Positions 1 to 5,379 of a DNA stretch of 6,059 nt are shown in pieces (the stretch's first letter is position 1; each line of letters starts with the position of its first letter). Under the pieces are notes generated by a model. That model did no database searches. It was given only the letters and a program-made list of their open reading frames with translations, and had not been told where the DNA came from. The stretch covers positions 1-6,059 of the forward strand of contig RGYP01000117.1 of assembly GCA_010031985.1 (NCBI GenBank), written 5' to 3'. A program made the translations under genes and the position numbers. The DNA comes from Gammaproteobacteria bacterium (lineage in GTDB: Bacteria; Pseudomonadota; Gammaproteobacteria; Steroidobacterales; Steroidobacteraceae).

Positions 1-240
1 GAGCGCCGCGACACCATGCCGCGCACAGGCCGAAAGGTTCTTCGCGGTGGTTACGGCGGAGGAGAAGTCGATCATCACGTTGGCGTCCGCCAACACCGAC
101 TCGAGATCGGTCGTGATGCCTTCCTGCGCGTTGGCCTCACGATCGATCGCGCCGACGAGTTTGGAACCGGGCCAATCTTGCAAGGCCGCGCGCACGGCGA
201 CACCCATGCGCCCCGCGGCACCCACGACGACTACACGCAT
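1..240 (-). CDS. dapB: 4-hydroxy-tetrahydrodipicolinate reductase, N-terminal 80 residues (runs off left edge)
   Basis: DapB is the cytoplasmic NAD(P)H-dependent reductase that makes tetrahydrodipicolinate in the diaminopimelate/lysine pathway. Reading from ATG at 240-238, the frame stays open to base 1. It begins MRVVVVGAAGRMG, the nucleotide-binding glycine-rich motif of the Rossmann fold (residues 1-13). It continues with AIDRE (31-35), which fits the dinucleotide-ribose end of strand 2, and MIDFSS (56-61), the conserved DFS/DFT strand, then NLSACARHG as in DapB helices before the GTTG motif, which lies outside the window. A TGAGGT Shine-Dalgarno-like stretch sits about 6 bases upstream. 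dnaJ lies 107 bases upstream on the same strand, an arrangement known from Pseudomonas. The loop between AIDRE and the DFS strand is about 12-15 residues shorter than in E. coli or Pseudomonas DapB and lacks the usual DAGELAG-like segment. Short forms exist in other bacteria, so this may be natural. Confidence 0.9.
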   Translation of the reverse strand, partial: MRVVVVGAAGRMGVAVRAALQDWPGSKLVGAIDREANAQEGITTDLESVLADANVMIDFSSAVTTAKNLSACARHGVAAL

Positions 241-249
241 CGATACCTC

Positions 250-269
250 ACCGCTCGACACCGCTCGAC
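250..269. repeat. Perfect 10-bp tandem duplication upstream of dapB
   Basis: ACCGCTCGAC occurs twice in direct succession, just upstream of the dapB ribosome binding site. A second, imperfect 12-base tandem pair (GCTTGTCTGTCT / GCTTGCCTGTCG, 10 of 12 identical) lies at 297-320 in the same dnaJ-dapB spacer. These look like small slippage duplications. I see no hairpin plus T-run terminator in the spacer on the minus strand, so dapB may be co-transcribed with dnaJ. No function is assigned. Confidence 0.6.
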
Positions 270-347
270 CCCTTAAGCCTTTCTTGTTGTCCCTCTGCTT
301 GTCTGTCTGCTTGCCTGTCGCCTGGGCGGTGCTGCCGCTGCGCTGGG

Positions 348-685
348 TCAGCTACCGGCGAAGAACCGTTTGACGCCTTCGAAGAACCCTTCTTCGCGTG
401 GCGTGTGCCCGCGCCCGTCGACGCGCAGCGATTCATCGAACTGCTTGAGCAGTTCACGCTGCTCGCTCGACAGGTTCACGGGAGTTTCTACCACAACGCG
501 GCAGAAGAGGTCGCCTCGGTCGCCACCGCGCACCGGTTTGACGCCCTTGTCACGCAAACGAAAGACCCTGCCGGATTGCGGTCCGGGTGATATTTCATGG
601 CCAAACGACGATAGGCCTTCTTGATGTCGGCTTCGGTCGCGTTCTTGGCTACATCAAGAACCTTGTAATAGTCGCGCTTGGCCAT
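348..685 (-). pseudogene. dnaJ: Chaperone DnaJ (Hsp40), internally deleted and frameshifted
   Basis: DnaJ is the J-domain co-chaperone that delivers substrates to DnaK and stimulates its ATPase. Starting at ATG 685-683, the first 38 residues are a clear J-domain start: MAKRDYYKVL, helix II KKAYRRLAMKYHPDRNP, with the catalytic HPD at 33-35. At about 570-574 this stops and the sequence continues, in another frame, as GRVFRLRDKGVKPVRGG...CRVVVETP and a tail ending FFEGVKRFFAGS, the DnaJ C-terminus. About 74 C-terminal residues remain, so roughly 265 of the usual ~375 residues (about 800 bases) are missing. The loss covers J-domain helix III, the Gly/Phe region, the CxxCxGxG zinc centre and most of the substrate-binding domains. 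As written, the start frame would give only 65 residues, ending at 488. It lies 13 bases after dnaK and has no good Shine-Dalgarno. Gene identity is secure; whether the deletion is real or an assembly artefact is open. Confidence 0.9.
570..574 (-). other. Deletion junction inside dnaJ
   Basis: Codons for HPDRNP end at 572, while codons for GRVFRLR begin at 572 in another frame, so the two parts of DnaJ meet here within about five bases. The shared CCGGC could be a short homology used at the joint, because both an AAT-CCG-GC continuation and an xCC-GGC-AGG entry would supply it. That last point is inference: the undeleted parent sequence is not in the window. Confidence 0.8.
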
Positions 686-698
686 GTTGCGAAAAGGC

Positions 699-2657
699 TC
701 ACGACGCCTTGCGATCGTCGTCCTTGTCCTTCACTTCCTCGAACTCGGCATCGAGCACATCGTCACGCCCGCCCTCCTCGCCGGCACGCGCACCCGCTGC
801 ACCACCCGCCGCCCCGGCCGCGCCCGCGGCGCCACCCTCGCTCTGCGCGTAGGCCTGCTGCGCGATCTGGCTGGAAGCCTGCATCAGCGTCTCGAGCTTC
901 TTCTCGATCTTGTCCTTGTCGTCACCCTTGATGACGCTCTTGAGATCGTTGAGCGCACTCTCGACCTTCAGGCGCTCTTCGGTCGGCACTTTCTCGCCGA
1001 GATCTTTGAGGGTCTGCTCGACCGAGTGCACCATGCCGTCGGCACGGTTGCGAACGTCGACGAGCTCGCGGAATTTCTTGTCCTCGTCGGCGTGCGCTTC
1101 GGCATCGCGCACCATGCGCTTGATTTCGTCCTCCGACAGGCCCGAGGACGCCTTGATGACGATCCGCTGCTCCTTGCCGGTCGCCTTGTCCTTGGCCGAC
1201 ACGTTGAGAATGCCGTTGGCGTCGATGTCGAACGTGACCTCGATTTGCGGCGTACCGCGACGCGACGCCGGGATGTCGGACAGGTCGAACTTGCCGAGCG
1301 ACTTGTTGTCGAGCGCGCGTTCGCGTTCGCCCTGCAGCACGTGGATGGTGACCGCCGTCTGGTTGTCTTCGGCGGTCGAGAACACCTGCGAATGCTTGGT
1401 CGGGATGGTCGTGTTCTTCTCGATGAGCTTGGTCATCACGCCACCGAGCGTCTCGAGACCGAGCGACAGCGGCGTCACATCGAGCAGCAGCACGTCCTTG
1501 ACGTCGCCCGCGAGCACACCACCCTGAATCGCCGCGCCCACCGCCACCGCCTCATCGGGGTTGACGTCCTTGCGTGGCTCCTTGCCGAAGAAATCTTTGA
1601 CGTGCTTCTGCACGAGCGGCATGCGCGTCTGGCCACCCACCAGGATGACCTCGGAGACTTCGCCCGCCGAGAGACCGGCATCCTTGAGCGCGACCTTGCA
1701 GGGCTCGATGGTGCGCTTGACGAGGTCCTCGACCAGCGATTCGAGCTTGGCACGCGTCAACTTCACCGCGAGATGCTTCGGTCCCGAAGCATCCATGGTG
1801 ATGTACGGCAAGTTGATGTCGGTCTGCTGGCTGGAGGAAAGCTCGATCTTGGCTTTTTCGGCGGCTTCCTTGAGGCGCTGCATGGCGAGCGGATCTTTGC
1901 GCACGTCGACGCCGGATTCCTTCTGAAATTCGTCGGCCAAAAAGTTGATGACGCGCAAGTCGAAATCTTCGCCGCCGAGGAAGGTGTCGCCGTTGGTCGA
2001 GAGCACTTCGAACTGGCGCTCGCCATCGACTTCGGCGATCTCGATGATCGACACGTCGAAGGTGCCACCACCCAGATCGTAGACCGCGATCTTGCGATCA
2101 CCGCCCGACTTGTCGAGCCCGTAGGCAAGCGCCGCCGCCGTCGGCTCGTTGATAATGCGCTTGACGTTCAGACCCGCGATGCGACCCGCGTCTTTGGTGG
2201 CCTGACGCTGCGAGTCGTTGAAGTACGCCGGCACCGTGACCACCGCCTCGGTGACTTCTTCGCCGAGAAAATCTTCGGCGGTCTTTTTCATCTTCATGAG
2301 CACACGCGCCGAAATCTCGGGCGGCGCCATCTTCTTGCCCTGCGCGTCGATCCAGGCGTCGCCGTTGTCGGCCTTGACGATCTTGTAGGGCACCATGTCG
2401 ATGTCCTTCTGCACGATCTTCTCGTCGAAGCGACGACCGATCAGACGCTTGACCGCGTACAGGGTGTTCTGCGGATTGGTGACCGCTTGCCGCTTGGCCG
2501 ACTGGCCGACGAGCACTTCGTCGTCCTTGGTGAAGGCCACGATCGACGGCGTGGTGCGATCGCCCTCACTGTTCTCGATGACGCGTGGCTTGCCGCCTTC
2601 CATGATGGCGACGCAGGAATTGGTGGTACCGAGATCGATGCCGATGACTTTGCCCAT
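699..2657 (-). CDS. dnaK: Molecular chaperone DnaK (Hsp70)
   Basis: Complete 652-residue cytoplasmic Hsp70, an ATP-driven chaperone that binds exposed hydrophobic peptides and works with DnaJ and GrpE. The nucleotide-binding domain shows IDLGTTNS at 7-14 (phosphate 1), Lys71 in YAVKRLIG, VPAYFND at 142-148, NEPTAAALAYG at 170-180 and DLGGGTFDVSI at 194-204 with the usual autophosphorylated Thr at 200. ILVGGQTRMP follows near the end of the domain. The hydrophobic linker VLLLDVTPLSLG lies around residue 390, followed by the substrate-binding beta domain and the helical lid. A Gly/Ala-rich stretch precedes the conserved DAEFEEVKD tail, which here carries a short extra DDDRKAS-type ending; E. 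coli DnaK is 638 residues. The ATG at 2657-2655 has a good GGAG Shine-Dalgarno seven bases upstream. It follows grpE and precedes dnaJ by 13 bases. A sigma-32-like promoter lies in its leader. Confidence 0.98.
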   Translation of the reverse strand: MGKVIGIDLGTTNSCVAIMEGGKPRVIENSEGDRTTPSIVAFTKDDEVLVGQSAKRQAVTNPQNTLYAVKRLIGRRFDEKIVQKDIDMVPYKIVKADNGDAWIDAQGKKMAPPEISARVLMKMKKTAEDFLGEEVTEAVVTVPAYFNDSQRQATKDAGRIAGLNVKRIINEPTAAALAYGLDKSGGDRKIAVYDLGGGTFDVSIIEIAEVDGERQFEVLSTNGDTFLGGEDFDLRVINFLADEFQKESGVDVRKDPLAMQRLKEAAEKAKIELSSSQQTDINLPYITMDASGPKHLAVKLTRAKLESLVEDLVKRTIEPCKVALKDAGLSAGEVSEVILVGGQTRMPLVQKHVKDFFGKEPRKDVNPDEAVAVGAAIQGGVLAGDVKDVLLLDVTPLSLGLETLGGVMTKLIEKNTTIPTKHSQVFSTAEDNQTAVTIHVLQGERERALDNKSLGKFDLSDIPASRRGTPQIEVTFDIDANGILNVSAKDKATGKEQRIVIKASSGLSEDEIKRMVRDAEAHADEDKKFRELVDVRNRADGMVHSVEQTLKDLGEKVPTEERLKVESALNDLKSVIKGDDKDKIEKKLETLMQASSQIAQQAYAQSEGGAAGAAGAAGGAAGARAGEEGGRDDVLDAEFEEVKDKDDDRKAS

Positions 2658-2708
2658 GATGCTTCTCCGTTGCGGCGCACTCGCCGCGCTGGTTTCGATT
2701 GGTCGATT

Positions 2709-2737
2709 AAGTGGGGGCGCTAGGCCGGTTTTTCAAT
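2709..2737 (-). promoter_or_regulatory. Sigma-32 (RpoH)-like heat-shock promoter upstream of dnaK
   Basis: On the minus strand ATTGAAA (2737-2731) is separated by 14 bases from CCCCACTT (2716-2709). The RpoH consensus is CTTGAAA, 11-16 bases, CCCCATNT; this site matches 6 of 7 at -35 and keeps the CCCCA core at -10. Transcription would start near 2702 and give a leader of about 45 bases with the dnaK Shine-Dalgarno. It would let dnaK be expressed independently of grpE. It is weaker than the site before grpE and rests on motif matching only. Confidence 0.6.
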
Positions 2738-2767
2738 GCGATTCGATACGGCGGCCTGTGATGCGTC

Positions 2768-3331
2768 TCAGGCCGGCGCCTTGGCGACAATCACTCGCGC
2801 GGGGCGCAACAGACGACCGTTCAGGGTGTAGCCACGCTGCACCACCGCAAGGACCGAGTTCGGCTCGGCGGTGGCCGAGGGCTGCGCCGCCATGGCCTCG
2901 TGGAAGTTCGCATCGAAAGGCTCGCCCACGGGATTCAGCTCGACGACCCCCGCGCGCTCGAGCGCCTTGGCGAGCAGCCGTTGCGTGGCCGCCTGGCCTT
3001 CGGTGAGCGCCGCCACGTCCGCCCGTCCGGCGTTTTCGATGCCGAGGTCGAGACTGTCTTTGACCGGCAGCAATTCCTGCGCAAACTTCTCGAGTGCATA
3101 GCGATGCGCGTTCTCGACGTCGCGCTGTGCACGCTTGCGCACGTTGTCGAGTTCGGCGAGCGCCCGCAGCGCCTGATCCTTGGCGGTCTGTGCCTGCGCC
3201 TGCGCTTCGGCCAAAGCCGCGCGCACGGCCGCCAGCTCGTTTTCCGAGCCCGCGACGCCACCGCCCGCGGCCGACGACTCGCCGGGGCCGGCCTGAAATG
3301 GACTGAAGGACGATGAATCGGATTCGCCCAT
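2768..3331 (-). CDS. grpE: Nucleotide exchange factor GrpE
   Basis: Complete 187-residue GrpE, which releases ADP from DnaK and so resets the chaperone cycle; it acts in the cytoplasm as a dimer. The first 30 residues are Ser/Gly-rich and look disordered. Residues about 30-95 form the long dimerising helix, including the family stretch ALAELDNVRKRAQRD (57-71). The C-terminal beta-rich head that contacts DnaK shows FDANFHEAM (139-147), VVQRGY (163-168) and GRLLRPARV (172-180), which together are the GrpE signature. The ATG at 3331-3329 is preceded by AGGGA six bases upstream, a good Shine-Dalgarno. It lies between hrcA (81-base gap) and dnaK (110-base gap) on the same strand. A near-consensus sigma-32 promoter sits in the hrcA-grpE gap. 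Length is normal and no damage is seen. Confidence 0.97.
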   Translation of the reverse strand: MGESDSSSFSPFQAGPGESSAAGGGVAGSENELAAVRAALAEAQAQAQTAKDQALRALAELDNVRKRAQRDVENAHRYALEKFAQELLPVKDSLDLGIENAGRADVAALTEGQAATQRLLAKALERAGVVELNPVGEPFDANFHEAMAAQPSATAEPNSVLAVVQRGYTLNGRLLRPARVIVAKAPA

Positions 3332-3343
3332 GTGTATTCCCTG

Positions 3344-3397
3344 AAGCCTCGATGTGAACGTTCGCCCGCAGGGCGATTTGGGGGCGCCCCGAGGCTT
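3344..3397. repeat. 8-bp inverted repeat spanning the grpE promoter and leader
   Basis: AAGCCTCG at 3344-3351 is the exact reverse complement of CGAGGCTT at 3390-3397, with 38 bases between. One arm lies in the spacer and -35 edge of the grpE sigma-32 promoter, the other just upstream of the grpE Shine-Dalgarno. Smaller palindromes lie inside: GAACGTTC (3356-3363), CGCCC-GCA-GGGCG (3363-3375) and GGGGCGCCCC (3381-3390). It is not CIRCE, which has 9-bp arms TTAGCACTC/GAGTGCTAA and a 9-base spacer. Chance is possible in DNA this GC-rich. Confidence 0.45.
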
Positions 3398-3403
3398 TTC
3401 AAG
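3376..3403 (-). promoter_or_regulatory. Near-consensus sigma-32 (RpoH) promoter for grpE-dnaK-dnaJ
   Basis: On the minus strand CTTGAAA (3403-3397), preceded by CCC, is followed after exactly 13 bases by CCCCAAAT (3383-3376). The RpoH consensus is CTTGAAA, 11-16 bases, CCCCATNT, so the -35 is perfect and the -10 differs at one defined position. Transcription would start near 3368, giving a leader of about 37 bases that contains the grpE ribosome binding site. The position in the hrcA-grpE gap points to heat induction of grpE, dnaK and dnaJ apart from hrcA. Not tested experimentally here, but it is the strongest regulatory motif in the window. Confidence 0.85.
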
Positions 3404-3412
3404 GGGCCGGGG

Positions 3413-4480
3413 TCAGCCCCGACGGACGCTCAGAGCGGAACCCAGCAGGCGGGCCGTGATGTCGACGATGGGGATCACGCGCTCGTAGGCCATGCGGGTG
3501 GGGCCAATGACCCCGATCACGCCCATCACCCCATCGTCGCCGCTGTAGGGCGCCGTGATGACGCTGCAATCATCGAGGATCTGATAGCCCGACTCCTTGC
3601 CGATGAAGATCTGCACGCCCTCGGCATGCAAGCTCTGATCGAGCAGGTGCAGGAAATCCCGTTTTTCGTTGAAAGCCTCGAACAAACGACGCAGCTTCTC
3701 GACGCTCGTCAGCTGCGCCACACCCATCAAATTGGTTTCGCCGGCAACGATGTAATCGAGACTCGTGTTCGCCGGTGCCGGGCTCTGATCAAAGATTTTC
3801 TGCGCGACCGTGATCGCATCGAGCATCAGCGCGTTCATGTGCTCACGCGCCTCCTGCAGTTGCCGCAGGATCTCTTGCCGCGCAGCCTCGGCGGTACGAC
3901 CGACCAACTGTTCGTTGAGGAACTGCGCTGCCCGGCGCAACTCTTCCGGCGTGTGATGCCGCGACAAGTGGATGATGCGGTTCTGCACTTCGCGATCGTT
4001 GAACACCATCACCACGAGCACGCGGTTCTCGGAGAGGCCGACGAATTCGATCTGCGTGATCGAGGCGACCGCCGCACGCGGCACGGTCACGACGCCGGCG
4101 AGCTGCGTGACGTTGGACAACAGTTGCGATGCATTGGCGACCAGCGCCTTCGGATCGTCGAGCGGCGCCGAATCGAGGTGTCGCCGCACCTCGGCGAGCG
4201 CCGCATCGTCGAGCGGTCGCGAGCGCAGCAGGGTGTCGACGAAGAAGCGATAGCCGCGATCGGTCGGAATCCGGCCCGCCGAAGTGTGCGGAGAAACGAC
4301 GAAGCCGAGCTCTTCGAGATCGGCCATGACGTTGCGAATGGTCGCCGAAGAGAGCCGCAGACCCGAATCGCGCGACAAGGACCTGGAGCCGACCGGCTGG
4401 CCATCGCGGATATAGCTCTCGACGAGCATGCGCAGCAGCTGCTGGGCTCGCTCGTTGAGTCGCTCGTAATCCTGGGGCAT
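3413..4480 (-). CDS. hrcA: Heat-inducible transcription repressor HrcA
   Basis: HrcA is a dimeric repressor that binds CIRCE operators upstream of groESL and, in many bacteria, dnaK operons; GroEL helps keep it active. The 355-residue protein from ATG 4480-4478 has a normal length. The N-terminal winged helix-turn-helix spans about 1-80, with the recognition segment SSATIRNVMADLEELGF (44-60) and the family motif HTSAGRIPTDRGYRFF (65-80). A central dimerising/GAF-like part includes FVGLSENRVLVVMVFND. The C-terminus carries GVIGPTRMAYERVIPIVD, also typical. An in-frame TTG at 4486 would add two residues; the ATG is preferred because family proteins start close to this point. Neither start has a clear Shine-Dalgarno. 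It is followed by grpE after 81 bases and is divergent from nadK. No CIRCE element is visible in this window, so its target probably lies elsewhere. Confidence 0.97.
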   Translation of the reverse strand: MPQDYERLNERAQQLLRMLVESYIRDGQPVGSRSLSRDSGLRLSSATIRNVMADLEELGFVVSPHTSAGRIPTDRGYRFFVDTLLRSRPLDDAALAEVRRHLDSAPLDDPKALVANASQLLSNVTQLAGVVTVPRAAVASITQIEFVGLSENRVLVVMVFNDREVQNRIIHLSRHHTPEELRRAAQFLNEQLVGRTAEAARQEILRQLQEAREHMNALMLDAITVAQKIFDQSPAPANTSLDYIVAGETNLMGVAQLTSVEKLRRLFEAFNEKRDFLHLLDQSLHAEGVQIFIGKESGYQILDDCSVITAPYSGDDGVMGVIGVIGPTRMAYERVIPIVDITARLLGSALSVRRG

Positions 4481-4611
4481 GGGCAAAAACTAACGACTGC
4501 CACTTAACTGCGTCAAGCGCCGTCGATCGTTCGATTGGTTCCGTCATCGGGGCGTGATAAAAAGACGCAGGTTTTACGCCGCTGTTTCTGCTCCAGACTC
4601 CCCCACCGCCC
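4481..4611. other. Divergent hrcA-nadK intergenic region
   Basis: These 131 bases must hold the start signals for both hrcA (-) and nadK (+). I looked for a CIRCE inverted repeat, a sigma-32 site and hairpins and saw none. For nadK the best promoter guess is TTGGTT (4535-4540) with GATAAA (4556-4561), but the 15-base spacing is short, so it is weak. The 20 bases before the nadK ATG are pyrimidine-rich with no Shine-Dalgarno. Confidence 0.6.
4488..4516 (-). promoter_or_regulatory. Possible sigma-70-type promoter for hrcA
   Basis: On the minus strand TTGACG (4516-4511) matches five of six -35 bases and is followed, after 17 bases, by TTAGTT (4493-4488), a poor -10. Transcription from it would begin within a few bases of the hrcA ATG, which would make the message almost leaderless; that would fit the missing Shine-Dalgarno. 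The weak -10 keeps confidence low. Confidence 0.3.
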
Positions 4612-5379
4612 ATGACCGCCATTCGCTGCTGCGCCCTCGTTTCCCGCTTCGCCGACCTCCGGGTCGCCGAAAGCGCTGCCGTCCTCGCCGAACACTTGGG
4701 CCGCCGTGGTCTCGAGGTCATCGCACTCGCCGAAGAAGCCTCGCGACTGCCGGGCATCGGCGCGCAATTCGTCAGCGAGCAAGAACTCGGCGAGCGCGCT
4801 CAGCTCGTCATCGCCATCGGCGGCGATGGAACCCTGCTCTATGCAGCCCGCCTCGTCGCCGGGCGCTCCACGCCCCTCCTCGGCGTCAACCGAGGTCGAC
4901 TCGGCTTTCTCACCGACGTCATGCCCGAAGACATGCTCAGCTCCGTCGATGCCGCGCTCGAAGGCCAATGCCAGCGCGACGAGCGGCCGCTGCTCATCGC
5001 CGAACTCGTCGTGCAGGGCGGTGAAAAACTCGCAGGCCTCGCGCTCAACGACATCGTGCTGCAGACCCACCGCAGCGGGCATCTCATCGACTTCGAAACC
5101 TGGATCAACGGCCGCTTCGTCAACAGCCACGGTGGCGACGGTCTCGTCGTCGCGAGCGCCACCGGCTCCACGGCCTACGCGCTCTCTTGCGGCGGTCCCA
5201 TCGTCGAGCCCGGCCTCGACGTCGTCGTGGTCGCGCCGATCTGCCCGCATACGCTGTCCGACCGCCCGATTTTGGTCTCGGCAACCTCGATCATCGAAGT
5301 GCGCCTCATCGATCGCCCCGACTCCACCGCCGAGGTCGCCTGTGACGGTCGCGTGCTCGGCAAACTCAACTCGAGATAG
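4612..5379 (+). CDS. nadK: NAD kinase, C-terminus missing
   Basis: NAD kinase phosphorylates NAD to NADP and is usually the cell's only enzyme for this step. The frame has 255 residues. It shows the nucleotide-binding GGDGTLLYAAR (70-80), GVNRGRLGFLTD (91-102), the NE/D motif as LNDIVL (145-150), GGDGLVVASATGSTAYALS (174-192) with its Gly-rich NAD site, PICPHTLSDRPIL (209-221) and CDGRVLG (244-250). It then ends after KLNSR at TAG 5377-5379. NadK relatives (E. coli 292 residues) continue for about 40 more residues, with a conserved LIHP...FNTL...KLGW-like ending. Here sequence after about 5370 is antisense recN, so the true 3' end appears to be deleted. ATG 4612 is chosen because the first residues align with the family start; no Shine-Dalgarno is visible. 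The missing tail packs against the catalytic core, so activity is doubtful. Confidence 0.93.
   Translation: MTAIRCCALVSRFADLRVAESAAVLAEHLGRRGLEVIALAEEASRLPGIGAQFVSEQELGERAQLVIAIGGDGTLLYAARLVAGRSTPLLGVNRGRLGFLTDVMPEDMLSSVDAALEGQCQRDERPLLIAELVVQGGEKLAGLALNDIVLQTHRSGHLIDFETWINGRFVNSHGGDGLVVASATGSTAYALSCGGPIVEPGLDVVVVAPICPHTLSDRPILVSATSIIEVRLIDRPDSTAEVACDGRVLGKLNSR

Noticed and set aside
16..373. Overlapping plus-strand frames at the left edge
   Set aside because: They lie antisense to the dapB start and the spacer; the minus frame has the clear DapB motif and a ribosome binding site.
488..685. A stand-alone 65-residue J-domain mini-protein
   Set aside because: It lacks J-domain helix III and its last 27 residues are out-of-frame DnaJ sequence, so it is a by-product of the deletion, not a designed small protein.
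678..2723. 681-codon plus-strand open frame covering all of dnaK in antisense
   Set aside because: Long antisense frames opposite dnaK are a known effect of codon bias in GC-rich genes; the protein is Arg/His/Leu/Asp-rich with no recognisable domain, while the opposite strand is a textbook DnaK.
2718..2757. AGGCCG...CGGCCT inverted repeat after grpE as a terminator
   Set aside because: Six-base arms with a loop of nearly 30 bases and no T-run; it overlaps the dnaK promoter candidate.
2900..3316. 138-codon plus-strand frame opposite grpE
   Set aside because: Shadow of the complete grpE gene; no recognisable domain.
3332..4507. 391-codon plus-strand frame opposite hrcA
   Set aside because: Exact shadow of hrcA, with the same codon-bias composition and no family resemblance.
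4513..5250. 245-codon minus-strand frame opposite nadK
   Set aside because: Its content mirrors the nadK codons; acidic/Gly/Ala low-information protein without motifs.
5370..5375. CTCGAG as proof of XhoI cloning chimerism
   Set aside because: A single six-base site is common in GC-rich DNA and the dnaJ joint has no matching restriction site, so cloning cannot explain both scars.
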